Assembly (NCBI RefSeq): GCF_021390935.1
Contig: NZ_JAJPUI010000006.1
Span: forward strand, 248,001 to 312,000
DNA length: 64,000 bases
Direction: 5' to 3'
Source: Streptomyces sp. CC228A
GTDB taxonomy: Bacteria > Actinomycetota > Actinomycetes > Streptomycetales > Streptomycetaceae
Positions 17,363-26,265 of the stretch are shown in pieces. Below the pieces are notes generated by a model that did no database searches, was not told where the DNA came from, and saw nothing but the letters and a program-made list of their open reading frames with translations. How positions within the stretch are numbered: the stretch's first letter is position 1; each line of letters opens with the position of its first letter. Made by a program: the position numbers and the translations under genes.

Positions 17363-18202
17363 TCAGAACAGCCCGTCCTGCTCTCCCGTGCCGACGGGTC
17401 CCACCACCAGCTCCGGCCCGTCCGCGGCGCCCGCCCGTACCAGCTCCCACCCCGCGACGAGCCGACTGTCGAGCACCACGTGCCGCCCGTCCTCCGACAG
17501 CCGCAGATGCAGGTCGGGTCCGGCGACCCCGAGGAGGGTGCCGCGGACCACGCACCCGGCGGCCAAGGACCGCACCACCCCGTCGAGGCGGCCCAGCCGC
17601 CGCAGCCCGAACTCCTCCCCGTGGTCCTGCACGTCGAGCGGCAGACGCTCCAGGGTCTCGCCCCAGCCGCCCGCGCCGAGGGCGTCCCGGTACAGCGCCT
17701 CGACGGCGCCGCGCCGCACCTCCGGTCCGGGAAGGTCCACCCGGGCGGCGCGCTTGGCCGCGTACGGGATCCGGTCCGGCAGTCCGAGGGCCGCGCCCAG
17801 CACGGCTTCGGTCCGCCGCGCCGCCATGAGGGCCCCGCGGCCGAGCCAGGTGCAGGCCACGGCGCCCTGCTCCAGCAGCCGGGCGCCGCCCCGCTCCTCC
17901 GCGGTGATCCCCACCTTGACCAGGCCGGGCCCGAACCACGCGAGGTACACGCGGAAGACCCGCGGGTCGTCGCTGAGCGTGTCGGCCGCGACGGACGCCA
18001 TCCGGTCGAGCCGCGCGCACTCCGCGCAGAGGCCACCCGTGGCGCGCGGGTCCAGAATTCCTCGTACCGGACAGGGGTTGCCCCGTGCCCCGGGGCACCG
18101 CCGCTCGCCGACCACGCCGAAGCCGAGGGCGCCCCCGTAGGGCAGGTCACTGCGCCGCCCACCTTCCCAGGCCCACACCGCCCGCCCGGACACCCAGCGC
18201 AC
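17363..18202 (-). CDS. DUF2797 protein, 5' end removed by IS insertion
   Basis: A member of the DUF2797 family: Cys-rich start (GERRCPGARGNPCP, CAECARLD), then FRVYLAWFGPGLVKVGIT and LLEQGAVACTWLGRG, ending EQDGLF as in homologues. GTG at 18202 is the first start left in the frame, but the sequence upstream (WRCRGVRW) is also family-like. Removing the two IS elements and one copy of CTAG on each side restores GTG CCC TCG GCT AGC ... in frame, so the original start lay 15 codons earlier and overlapped the upstream gene by 14 bases. The insertion took its start codon and probably its translation coupling. Confidence 0.85.
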   Translation of the reverse strand: MRWVSGRAVWAWEGGRRSDLPYGGALGFGVVGERRCPGARGNPCPVRGILDPRATGGLCAECARLDRMASVAADTLSDDPRVFRVYLAWFGPGLVKVGITAEERGGARLLEQGAVACTWLGRGALMAARRTEAVLGAALGLPDRIPYAAKRAARVDLPGPEVRRGAVEALYRDALGAGGWGETLERLPLDVQDHGEEFGLRRLGRLDGVVRSLAAGCVVRGTLLGVAGPDLHLRLSEDGRHVVLDSRLVAGWELVRAGAADGPELVVGPVGTGEQDGLF

Positions 18203-18237
18203 CCCCCGGCACCGCCAGGCGCTCCCGCGACCGCTAG

Positions 18238-19203
18238 ATGAATGAGTCCGATGTTCGTGCTGGTCGCGACCATGGCGAAGGGCGCCCGTTGGTCAGTGTG
18301 TGAAGACAAACCTGGACGCCCTTCTGGCGGCACTGTACGTGTTCATCGACGACCATGTGGCGCCTTGTCGCCGGATCGGGCGACCCCCGAAACTGACGGA
18401 CGCCGAACTGCTGTGCCTGGCGGTCGCCCAGGTCCTGCTCGGTTTTCCCTCGGCCCGGCACTGGATCCGCTTCGCCCACGCCCGCCTCGGCCACCTGTTC
18501 CGCTACCTGCCCCAGCAGTCCGCCTACAACAAGCGCCTCAACGCCGCAGGCCCCCTGATCAGCCGCGTGATCGAGGCACTGGCCCGGCAGGTGCCGACCT
18601 GGAACGACGACCTGCGGCTGATCGACTCCACCCCGCTGCCCTGCGCGGCCTCCCGCGAGACCGTCAAACGCTCCGACCTGGCCGGACACTGCGGGTACGG
18701 CTACTGCCGCAGCCACTCCCGCTTCTTCTGGGGCTTCCGCCTCTACCTGGTCACCACCGCCGAAGGCATGCCCGTCACCTGGTGCCTGGCCAACCCCAAG
18801 ATCGGCGAACGGGAGGTGATGGCCGCGCTACTCGAACGCGACCACCACCTCGTCCGCCAAGGACAGGTGATCCTCGCCGACAAGGGCTTCGCCGGGAAGG
18901 AGTTCGAAGCGTTCTGCTCCGAGCGGCTCGGGGTTCATCTGGTGCGGCCGGACCGCGAGGACGAACCGGCCCGGCACGGAAAGATCGCCCGGGTCCGGCA
19001 GTGGATCGAAGCCGTCATCGACACCCTCAAGGGCCAGCTCAGCCTCGAACAGCACGGCGGCAGAACCCCGGCCGGAGTCTTCGCCCGCACCGGCCAACGA
19101 CTCCTCGCCCTCGCCGCCGGCATCTGGCACAACTGGGCCACCAACGCCCCCGTCAAGCGATCACTGATCGCCTACGACCACTGAAGACATCGGACTCATT
19201 CAT
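18238..19203 (+). mobile_element. IS982-family insertion sequence
   Basis: Ends are perfect inverted repeats ATGAATGAGTCCGATGT (18238-18254 and complement 19187-19203), flanked on both sides by CTAG (18234-18237, 19204-19207). One transposase gene fills the element. Confidence 0.88.
18300..19184 (+). CDS. IS982 family transposase
   Basis: A 294-residue DDE transposase. Family marks: RIGRPPKLTDAELLCLAVAQ at the N-terminus, LIDSTPLPC (first Asp), ADKGFAGKEFE (second Asp) and the glutamate in QWIEAVIDTLKGQLSLEQHGG near the C-terminus, ending SLIAYDH as is common. Length is normal and the frame is intact, so the copy may be active. GTG at 18300 is used. Confidence 0.95.
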   Translation: MKTNLDALLAALYVFIDDHVAPCRRIGRPPKLTDAELLCLAVAQVLLGFPSARHWIRFAHARLGHLFRYLPQQSAYNKRLNAAGPLISRVIEALARQVPTWNDDLRLIDSTPLPCAASRETVKRSDLAGHCGYGYCRSHSRFFWGFRLYLVTTAEGMPVTWCLANPKIGEREVMAALLERDHHLVRQGQVILADKGFAGKEFEAFCSERLGVHLVRPDREDEPARHGKIARVRQWIEAVIDTLKGQLSLEQHGGRTPAGVFARTGQRLLALAAGIWHNWATNAPVKRSLIAYDH

Positions 19204-19207
19204 CTAG

Positions 19208-20912
19208 AAGACTGCTGAAAATGTTGGGTTCTGGCCTCGCCGCGTCAGCGGCGGGGCCAGACTCGTCTTGTGGTGCAAGGGGAGTGGGTTGGGGAGACGA
19301 TCGGGCCGGATGTGTGGGAGACCTGCCGGGAGTTGATCCCGGCTGGGAGTGTCTTCGCGTTCCTGGCCGAGCATCGTGGGCAGCTGTTTCCCGCGGTGAT
19401 GTTCGAGGACATGTATCCGTCGGCGAACGGCCGTCCGTCGATGCCTCCGCAGGTCCTGGCCGCGGCGATCACGCTGCAGGCCCTGCATGGGATGTCGGAC
19501 TTCGAGACGGTCCAGGAATTACGCTGTGACCTGCGGTGGAAGGCCGCGTGCGGGCTCGGCTTGCACGATATGGCGTTCGATCCTTCGCTGCTGGCCTACT
19601 TCCGCCGTCGTCTGGCCCGCTCGGCTTGCCCGAACCGGGTCTTCGAGGCGGTGCGCGAGGTCGTGAAGGCCACCGGCGTGCTGAAGGGAAAGCACCGGCG
19701 GGCACTGGACTCCACCGTCCTCGATGACGCGGTGGCCACCCAGGACACCGTCACCCAGCTGATCTCCGCCGTGCGGGCGGTGATCCGTGAGGTCCCCGGC
19801 GCCGGACCTGCCGCGGCCGTGCAGTGCACCGCCCACGACTACAGCGACCCTGGCAAACCGAGGATCGCCTGGAACGACCGGCAGGCCAGGGCGGACCTGG
19901 TGGACGCCCTCGTCGGTGACGCACTGCGGCTGCTGGGCCACCTGCCCGAACAGGAACTCGGCGAGAAGGCCGCGAACGCGGCCGGCCTGCTGGCCCTGGT
20001 CGCAGGCCAGGACGTCGAACCGGCCCAGGAGTCCGACGGCCGTGACGGACGCTGGCGCATCACCCGGGGGACCGCACCCGACCGCGTGGTTTCCACGGTT
20101 GATCCCGAGGCCCGGCACATCCACAAGAACCGGACCCGCCACCAGGAGGGCTTCCGTGCGCATGCCGCGTTCGAGCCCGAGGCGGGACTGTTCACCGAGG
20201 TCGCTCTCACCGCCGGCAGCGGAGCCGGCAACCACGAGGCCGCCGTCGCCCAAGACCTCCTCGCCGACGAGGACCAGGACCTGACCGTCCTCGGTGACAC
20301 CGCCTACGGAACCGGCGAACTCCGCGAAGCCCTCGAAGCCGACGGCCACACCCTCGTGATCAAGCCCCCGCCCCTGCGGCAGGCCATCCCCGGCGGCTTC
20401 ACGACCGACGACTTCCACGTCGACACCCAGGCCGGCCACGTCACCTGCCCGGCCGGCCACACCAAAGCCCTCGGCCGCCCCCTCTCGGGCGGCAACCGCC
20501 AGGCCCAGTTCAAAAAACTCTGCCTCGATTGCCCTTTGCGCGAACGCTGCACCAGGTCCAAGACCGGACGCGTCTTCAGCGTCCATCCCCAGTACGACCT
20601 CCTCAAAACCGCCCGGGACCAGGCCGCCACCAGCCAGGAATGGCAGGACGAGTACCGCCGCTGGCGACCACCCGTCGAACGCGCCATCGCCTGGCTCGTC
20701 GCCAAAGGCAACCGCCGCGTCCCCTACCGAGGCGTCCTCAAGAACAACACCTGGCTCCACAACCGGGCAGCCGCCCTCAACCTCCGCCGCCTCATCAACC
20801 TCGGACTCACCCACACCGGCACCACCTGGACCCTCACCCCCACCACCACATAGACCAAAGGGCCGCCCGGCCTACGGCCGGACAGCCCCCCAACAAGATC
20901 TTCATCGGCCTT
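19208..20912 (+). mobile_element. IS1182-family insertion sequence
   Basis: Imperfect inverted repeats start AAGACTGCTGAAAATGTTGG (19208) and AAGGCCGATGAAGATCTTG (complement of 20912), flanked by CTAG at 19204-19207 and 20913-20916. Contains one intact transposase gene. It shares the middle CTAG with the IS982 copy. Confidence 0.85.
19270..20853 (+). CDS. IS1182 family transposase
   Basis: A 527-residue DDE transposase with the DUF772-type N-terminal domain (MYPSANGRPSMPPQVLAAAI, DLRWKAACGL), the first catalytic Asp in RRALDSTVLDD, the second in VLGDTAYGTGE, a zinc-like CLDCPLRERC region and the Glu in RPPVERAIAWLVAKG. Intact; GTG start at 19270. Confidence 0.95.
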   Translation: MVQGEWVGETIGPDVWETCRELIPAGSVFAFLAEHRGQLFPAVMFEDMYPSANGRPSMPPQVLAAAITLQALHGMSDFETVQELRCDLRWKAACGLGLHDMAFDPSLLAYFRRRLARSACPNRVFEAVREVVKATGVLKGKHRRALDSTVLDDAVATQDTVTQLISAVRAVIREVPGAGPAAAVQCTAHDYSDPGKPRIAWNDRQARADLVDALVGDALRLLGHLPEQELGEKAANAAGLLALVAGQDVEPAQESDGRDGRWRITRGTAPDRVVSTVDPEARHIHKNRTRHQEGFRAHAAFEPEAGLFTEVALTAGSGAGNHEAAVAQDLLADEDQDLTVLGDTAYGTGELREALEADGHTLVIKPPPLRQAIPGGFTTDDFHVDTQAGHVTCPAGHTKALGRPLSGGNRQAQFKKLCLDCPLRERCTRSKTGRVFSVHPQYDLLKTARDQAATSQEWQDEYRRWRPPVERAIAWLVAKGNRRVPYRGVLKNNTWLHNRAAALNLRRLINLGLTHTGTTWTLTPTTT

Positions 20913-21305
20913 CTAGCCGAGGGCACGCATGAACCCCCCGCGAGCCCGCCCGCCACCGAGCAGTCCCGTCCAGTCGCGTTCCTGCTCCTCCCCGGCGGCT
21001 TCCCCGACCACCCCCTCCAGGGACACGACGAGGGCACCGCCCGCGTCCCTGACCGCCTGCGCCCAGTCGCCGACGGCGTCGAGCTCCGCCGGGGACAGGG
21101 CCGCGGGCGTCACACACCCGGCGTCCCCGGGCCCGTCGACGACGCAGAGCGTCACCATGGCCGCGACGGACCAGCCCTCGCACACCGGCATCCGCCCGCC
21201 CGTCACATCCGGAACGGGCAGCAGGTCGTGGAGGGCGGCGCCGCCCAGCAGCAGGACAGGTGGCGTACCCGGCAGGAAGCGCCGGTTCTCAGGCGACACG
21301 AACAC
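20913..21305 (-). CDS. Conserved Streptomyces hypothetical protein
   Basis: A 130-residue protein (FLPGTPPVLLLGGAALHDLLP, EGWSVAAMVTLCVVDGPG, ending GGFMRALG) conserved in Streptomyces as far as I recall, function unknown. Its TAG stop codon is formed by the CTAG that flanks the IS1182 copy, so the protein survived the insertion unchanged. In the ancestral arrangement DUF2797 started within its last codons. GTG 21305 or GTG 21299 may be the start. The 350 bases upstream (21306-21659) are GC-rich with no gene seen. Confidence 0.75.
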   Translation of the reverse strand: MFVSPENRRFLPGTPPVLLLGGAALHDLLPVPDVTGGRMPVCEGWSVAAMVTLCVVDGPGDAGCVTPAALSPAELDAVGDWAQAVRDAGGALVVSLEGVVGEAAGEEQERDWTGLLGGGRARGGFMRALG

Positions 21306-21659
21306 GCGGCCACTGTGCCACACACCGCGCGCTCCGCCCCCGCCGCCCGCGACACCACCCGCCGCTTCCGGCGGCGTCCCGCCCGTACACCCGCCACCCC
21401 GGCACCCGCCACGGCCCGGCCCGTCGCGGTGTCGGCCCGCAACCGACCGCACGGAGCCGGTCCTGCACCACCCGCGACCGCCGGGGAACCCCCACGGACC
21501 TGACCGCGGCTCGCACGGGACACCACCGCACAACCGGCCGGCCAGAAACCCCCACGAGCCCCGCAGGCACACGACACACACCGCCCACCATGCCGTCGGC
21601 CGGCGCGCCCCCCGTACACCTCCCCCGGACACGACCCCGCAGCGCGGGACCACGGCCGA

Positions 21660-21806
21660 CTAACTCGCCACCAACTCCACGAGCTCCTTCACCCAGTACT
21701 TCATTTGATGCCACCTGCGGCAGAACCGCTTCGGCCGCCGCCACCTCCGCCCGTCGAGCGCACGCCTGCACTCCTTGCACTGCCTCACACGCGTCTGTCC
21801 CCCCAT
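21660..21806 (-). CDS. Very small Cys-rich (zinc-ribbon-like) protein
   Basis: A 48-residue basic protein with CKEC near the start and RFCRRWHQMKYW near the end, a CxxC ... C/H spacing that looks like half of a zinc ribbon. ATG at 21804-21806. It may be an element-borne DNA-binding protein or a fragment; the region to its right (21807-22366) shows no gene and is decayed integrative element sequence. Confidence 0.45.
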   Translation of the reverse strand: MGGQTRVRQCKECRRALDGRRWRRPKRFCRRWHQMKYWVKELVELVAS

Positions 21807-22366
21807 GGCGGCGACTGTAGCGGCCACGACTGACAAGACCCTGCGCAGGCGGACCTCCAGCAGCCGAGTGGTCGCGGGCCGGTGCGTGGTCCACGCAGGG
21901 GCCAGATCTTGGAACCGTGCCTCACAACACCGGCGGCTCGCCGTGTTCGATGTACACGGCTCGAACGCCACTGCGGCCGGTTCCCGGCGAAAGGGCTCCA
22001 ACTGCTCGTAGAACTCCTTGAGGTGTCCGGCAGCTGCCCCGTGCCGTTGGCGACCTCCACAGAAAGTCAGCCACGACGGCGGGTGCGCCGACAGACCACC
22101 CACCACGTGTGTCTCCAGCAACCACCCACCGGCTCCGGCCACGCTTCCCCAGTCCGTCACGGTCTCGGCCACGTTGCATCCTGAGCGCTGCTGCCAGCCT
22201 CGCCTGACGGTGGGCAAGAGGCCGGCCAACCGGATCACGACGGGTTGAACGTCGATCCGCGGTGTCCGGTGCGGACTCGGCATGCGTCCCGCTCCGGCTG
22301 GCCATGCTCGCGTGGGTCAGCTGGCGGGGTGCTTCGCAGGTCCGGCTGCCCGCTCCTCACGCCTTG

Positions 22367-22477
22367 CGGCTGGACTCCCAGCGCTCCGCCTTCGACCGCG
22401 TCGGGGAGGCGCTGAGGGGTGACGGCGACTGGCCGGACTATGACGACGGAGCAGCCGGCGCCCTCATAGCCGTCTGA
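22367..22477 (+). pseudogene. C-terminal remnant of a tyrosine integrase
   Basis: The last 36 codons read RLDSQRSAFDRVGEALRGDG and then an Asp-rich tail ending with TGA at 22475. The same tail occurs at 28839-28948, there preceded by TMDIYTFV with the Tyr of a tyrosine recombinase. Everything upstream is lost. It lies 99 bases from the duplicated tRNA-Arg end, the normal int-att order of an actinomycete integrative element. Confidence 0.65.
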
Positions 22478-22535
22478 TCGGTCCGGCAGCGGCCCTTCGA
22501 AGCGGTTGCCGTCAAACACTGCCACCACGGCAAAA

Positions 22536-22569
22536 GCCAGAGGCCCCGGATCTCTCCGGGGCCTCTGGC
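22536..22569. terminator. Hairpin copied with the att region
   Basis: GCCAGAGGCCCCGGA / TCCGGGGCCTCTGGC with loop TCTC, preceded by CAAAA (a T tail on the - strand). Equivalent to the tRNA-Arg terminator at 29007-29044, with compensating base changes in the inner stem. Confidence 0.75.
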
Positions 22570-22575
22570 TTGCTG

Positions 22576-22617
22576 TGCACTCGGCAGGATTCGAACCTGC
22601 AACCTTCTGATCCGTAG
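22576..22617. other. Attachment site: 42-base duplicate of tRNA-Arg 3' half
   Basis: Identical to 29051-29092 from TGCACTCGG to CCGTAG, then diverges inside the anticodon arm. It cannot form a tRNA. This is the distal att site of the element that ends at the intact tRNA gene. Confidence 0.85.
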
Positions 22618-22787
22618 GATCGGGCACCGCACCATGAGGAGTGCCTGTGGCCACCAACTCCGATCGCTCATGTTAGTAGCTGTTGTCGTACCGAACCTGA
22701 GGGCGGTGTTTTCGCTGGTCAGGCATAGGTTCGGTGCTCCCGTGGGAGGGGTGGCCTGTCGTGTCATCGTTCCTGGGGAGGCCGTGG

Positions 22788-23333
22788 ATGCCGTCGGTCG
22801 TGGGGTTGCTCGAACAGCGTGAGCTGGGTGCTCGCCGTCGCGTGGACGAGTTGCGGGAGGAGGCCGACCGCGTCCAGGCCGAGCTGGTCGTGGCCGAGCG
22901 GGAATGGAAGGAGTGGGTCATCGCCCGCTCGCGGGTCGGCGAGGTGCTGGGTCCGGTGGACGAGACCGAGGACTACGCCCGGACCGAACGGGCAGTGCCG
23001 GCCCAGGGGCAGGCAGGGGAGGCATCATCGGTGTCGATGGCGGCGAAGCCGAAGTCGCAGGTGCCGGTGTGGCGTGAGGGGCTGGAGGTGTCCGTTCTGT
23101 CGATGGACTACCAGCGCATCCTGCAGGCCCTCGCGGACCGGCATCGCCTCCACCAAGGGCCTGTGACCTGCCAGGAGATGGCTGTCTTGTTCGGCCTGGA
23201 CGCGGTGCCGGCCAAGGTGGAGGCGCTGCGGTCGAAGGCGAAGCGGCTGGTCGCGCGCGGCTGGCTGGCCGAGTCCGCGCCGGGCCGGTTCACCCTCGCA
23301 CGGAGTGTGGCCGGGCCAGACGGCGGGTCATGA
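22788..23333 (+). CDS. IS-associated passenger protein of unknown function
   Basis: A 181-residue protein (from ATG 22788, GGGGAGG upstream) with an N-terminal helical coiled-coil half (EQRELGARRRVDELREEADRV) and a C-terminal domain that looks like a winged helix (RILQALADRHRLHQGPVTCQEMA, KRLVARGWL). I recall the same protein next to IS5-type transposases in many Streptomyces. It lies inside the inverted repeats and its 3' end overlaps the transposase end by 44 bases, so it is carried by the element; it could influence transposition or simply be cargo. Confidence 0.75.
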   Translation: MPSVVGLLEQRELGARRRVDELREEADRVQAELVVAEREWKEWVIARSRVGEVLGPVDETEDYARTERAVPAQGQAGEASSVSMAAKPKSQVPVWREGLEVSVLSMDYQRILQALADRHRLHQGPVTCQEMAVLFGLDAVPAKVEALRSKAKRLVARGWLAESAPGRFTLARSVAGPDGGS

Positions 23334-24081
23334 TCATGGTCATCGACCAGTAGACCATCGCCTCGGCGCTGGTGGTGCGGCGTTCGAAGTCGCGCACCAG
23401 GCGGCGGCTTCGCATCAGGTGCGCGAAGAGCCGCTCGACGATCCACCGCTTGGGCAGCACCACGAACCCCTTGACGTCATCGCTGCGTCTGACGATCGCC
23501 AGAACCAGTGCGAACGCGGCCAGGCAGTGCCCGACGAGGCTGCCGGTGTAGCCGCCGTCGGCCCAGACGAGTTCCAGCCGGTGGCGGGCGTCGGCGACCT
23601 GGGCGAGCAGAACCTTCGCGGCGGCACGGTCTCCGATGTCCGCGCTTGTGACCATGACGCCCAGCAGTAGGCCGAGGGTGTCGACCACGACGTGCCGCTT
23701 GCGGCCGTTGACCAGTTTGCCGCCGTCGAAGCCACGGCTGTCGGCACCGACGACGGCGTCTGCCTTGACGGACTGCGAGTCGATCACACCGGCCGTCGGC
23801 TCCACATCCCGGCCCGCCTTCCGGCGGACCCGGTCGCGCAGCCGGTCGTGGAACTCCCTGACCAGTACGTGGTCGCGCCAGCGGCGGAAGAAGGCGTAGA
23901 CCCGGTCCCACGGCGGGAAGTCGGCTGGCATAGCACGCCACTTGACGCCGTTGTCCACGAGATAGCGGATCGCGTCCAGTATCGCCCGGTGGCAGTACGC
24001 CTCCGGCTGCCCGCCCCGGCCCCGCAGCCAGCCCGGCACCGGCAGGAGTGGCCGGACCACGGCCCACTCCGCGTCCGTCAT
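23290..24081 (-). CDS. IS5 family transposase
   Basis: DDE transposase of about 263 residues from ATG 24081 (MTDAEWAVVRPLLPVPG). Catalytic residues lie in GVIDSQSVKADAV (Asp), VWADGGYTG (Asp) and KRWIVERLFAHLMRSRR (Glu). The frame is open further upstream to 24207, beyond the usual family start; RRYPSDM just before the chosen ATG is also family-like, so a slightly longer protein is possible. Confidence 0.92.
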   Translation of the reverse strand: MTDAEWAVVRPLLPVPGWLRGRGGQPEAYCHRAILDAIRYLVDNGVKWRAMPADFPPWDRVYAFFRRWRDHVLVREFHDRLRDRVRRKAGRDVEPTAGVIDSQSVKADAVVGADSRGFDGGKLVNGRKRHVVVDTLGLLLGVMVTSADIGDRAAAKVLLAQVADARHRLELVWADGGYTGSLVGHCLAAFALVLAIVRRSDDVKGFVVLPKRWIVERLFAHLMRSRRLVRDFERRTTSAEAMVYWSMTMIMTRRLARPHSVRG

Positions 24082-24433
24082 GTCCGAGGGATACCTCCGA
24101 ACACGTTCCGGGTGATCGGCGGCATTCCCGAACCGGTGAGCGACGCAATCACACGACGGAGCAGCCGAGTTGAACTCCACCGGCGCGAGCACGTACAACT
24201 GCGGCAACAGGGTCTCCTGGATCTCGGTCGGCTTCGCAACCCCGAGCTACCAAGAGGCCCTGCCTTCATGCCCACGGCCGGCCGCGATCACCCGATCGAG
24301 ACTCCCGTTCGACGCCCACCCCTCAAGATCGGAACGACAACAGCTACTTAGCGATCATGCGCCTCTGTGTGGCGTCGTTGCCGTCAGAGTTGCCGTCAAT
24401 CCCCGATCTTGAAAGGGGCCGTCTCCGGCCTGG

Positions 24434-25786
24434 CTACGCCGCAGTCGTCAGTTCGCGGGCTCGCTCGTTGAAGTCCGCCACGAGCCGGTTCCGGCCGAAG
24501 GGCTGCATGCGCCGTTGCAGGTCCTGTACAGCCTCCACGCACCGCGAAGATTTCACCTGACGGGAGAGCGTCAGGGTGCGGACGCCCGCCGCGTGAGCCG
24601 CTTCGAGGTCCTTGTTCTGAAGGTGGGAGACGGCCAGTGCCGCGTGCGACATGGCGCCCCTCCGGGCACGCTTCTGCTTGCGCGCGTGGTCGATGGACAC
24701 ACGGGCGTGCTCCTGGGCTGCCTTCGCGTCCTCCAGGTCGCGGAAGGTGTTCGCGTGCTCCCCGTGGAGGTAGGCCGGATCGATGAACTCCGCCCATGTC
24801 TGCTCGCGCTCGGGCTTGACAGCCTCGAACGCCTTCTCGGACTGCGCGACGGCGTGAGCGGCTGCCTTCTTGTCCTTGAGGAGGGCAAGCGCCCGTGCCT
24901 CCAGGCACCAAAGGTCCGCGAGGCAGGCCGGCGAATCCGCGCGGGACAGTCCGTGACGCCCGGCCTGGGCAAGGCGTCGGCCTTCCCCGGGGTTGCCCAG
25001 AAGCGTTGCCTGGTCCGCCATGCCTGCCAGGACGTGGGCGCCCAGGGCGACGTTCTTGGACTCCTCGGCAAGGCGGAGTGACTGGATCAAGTAGCGCTGT
25101 GCGGTGCCGTGTTCGCCGTTGTCGTACGCCATCCAGCCGAGAAGATAGGTCTGCTCGGCTGCGGCCTCGCAGAGGGCCCGACGCACATCCTCCGTGTTGC
25201 TGCGGCGGAGTAGCGGGTACACGTGTTCGGTCATGTACTGGGCCAGCACGAGGCGCCCTGATCCGCCGCCCTGGAAGATGTCCATGCGCTGGAAGGTGCT
25301 GAACATGTTCTTGACGGCGGTCACGTCTTCGAGGCGTACCCGGGGGCCTGGCTCGGGCTGCTGGTCGAGCGTGTTCATCAACCAGTCACGCGAGGGGCCC
25401 ACCCCGGCCACGGCTGCCCACGGCGCCGCTGCAAGCAGTTTTCGTCGGTCCACGTCAGCTCTCCCCAAGTCGGCAACCACATCCACGGTAGCCGTGTACG
25501 AAGGGTTGTACACGAGTGCGGCGTCAGTGGAACTTCCGTCCCCCAAGCCGAGATCGTAGGTCGTGACACGGAAGCCGAAGTGCTCCGAGAACACGTCGGC
25601 AAGGATGGCCGGGATCGGCGGTCGCGGCGTCTCCCCCTTGATCCAACACCGGACCCGCGTCGCGTCCGGCGAGATGTGAGGCTGCTTCCACTCCGCCGCC
25701 TTCGACTTCACCCGCCGCGCCAACTCTCCCCGACTCATGCCGGAACGGTCTAACCACTGTTCGAACTTGCGGTTCGGCGTCTTCAT
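24434..25786 (-). CDS. HTH regulator with TPR-like C-terminal domain (element cargo)
   Basis: A 450-residue regulator with an N-terminal helix-turn-helix (FEQWLDRSGMSRGELARRV, about residues 7-25) and a long all-helical region with TPR-like repeats (ALCEAAAEQTYLLGWMAYDN, AQRYLIQSLRLAEESKN). ATG at 25786 fits the ribosome site GGAGG better than GTG 25792. It faces the small genes at 25945 across a 158-base gap, exactly as the HTH/TPR gene at 44813 does in the second element, and is the likely regulator of the cassette. TPR domains in such regulators often bind small peptides; that link is inference. Confidence 0.85.
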   Translation of the reverse strand: MKTPNRKFEQWLDRSGMSRGELARRVKSKAAEWKQPHISPDATRVRCWIKGETPRPPIPAILADVFSEHFGFRVTTYDLGLGDGSSTDAALVYNPSYTATVDVVADLGRADVDRRKLLAAAPWAAVAGVGPSRDWLMNTLDQQPEPGPRVRLEDVTAVKNMFSTFQRMDIFQGGGSGRLVLAQYMTEHVYPLLRRSNTEDVRRALCEAAAEQTYLLGWMAYDNGEHGTAQRYLIQSLRLAEESKNVALGAHVLAGMADQATLLGNPGEGRRLAQAGRHGLSRADSPACLADLWCLEARALALLKDKKAAAHAVAQSEKAFEAVKPEREQTWAEFIDPAYLHGEHANTFRDLEDAKAAQEHARVSIDHARKQKRARRGAMSHAALAVSHLQNKDLEAAHAAGVRTLTLSRQVKSSRCVEAVQDLQRRMQPFGRNRLVADFNERARELTTAA

Positions 25787-25944
25787 GCCCACAGCCTCCA
25801 GCGACGGCCCGTAGTGAAAACAACACCCTTCGACACCCCTCCGACGGTACTCCCGTAGGCGCTCTTCCGGTTGCCTGGTCGTACGAACTGATCACGTCGC
25901 ACGGCCTGATCAACTGACCGTGGTTGCCGAAGGGGCGTTGGCAC

Positions 25945-26265
25945 ATGGGGAGACGGAACGCGGAAGCATTCCAACACGAGCGGGCACCCATCGTGGTGCC
26001 CTCGGTGTCCGGACGGTACTTCGGCAGCCAGACGACGCCCACGCTCGATCTGGGTGCCGAGCAGCGCACGCTGATGACGATTCGGGTGTCGCGCGACTCG
26101 GGCCGCACGTGGGTGCAGACGACGGCGGTTCGCGAGGGGGACCCGATGCGGATTCTGGCCGACCCGATGCGGTTCCCCGCCTGTGAATGCGCACGCTGTG
26201 GCGGCCGGGCATCGGTGGCGGCGCGAGCGCTGCGGCCGGTGGCGACGGCAGGCCCTTCGTGGTGA
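25945..26265 (+). CDS. Cassette small protein A (CxCxxC)
   Basis: A 106-residue protein sharing TIRVSRDSGRTWVQTTAV and FPACECARC with the 79-residue protein at 46069 in the second element. The CxCxxC cluster suggests metal binding. Its stop overlaps the start of the next gene (GTGA). ATG 25945 is preferred over a start at 25924 because GGGGCG lies at a usable distance and homology begins downstream. Function unknown. Confidence 0.7.
   Translation: MGRRNAEAFQHERAPIVVPSVSGRYFGSQTTPTLDLGAEQRTLMTIRVSRDSGRTWVQTTAVREGDPMRILADPMRFPACECARCGGRASVAARALRPVATAGPSW

Larger units (their letters stand above)
22676..24347. mobile_element. IS5-superfamily element with passenger gene
   Basis: Inverted repeats start GTAGCTGTTGTCGT at 22676 and, on the other strand, at 24347, extending about 28 bp with 3 mismatches. 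Both ends are flanked by TTA (22673-22675, 24348-24350), matching the TNA target duplication of IS5-type elements. Contains a passenger gene (+) and a transposase gene (-) that overlap tail to tail. Confidence 0.88.

Noticed and set aside
18234..20916. A composite transposon formed by the two IS elements
   Set aside because: They belong to different families with unrelated ends and nothing lies between them.
22576..22617. A second tRNA-Arg gene
   Set aside because: Only the 3' 42 bases are present; no acceptor or D arm. It is an attachment site.
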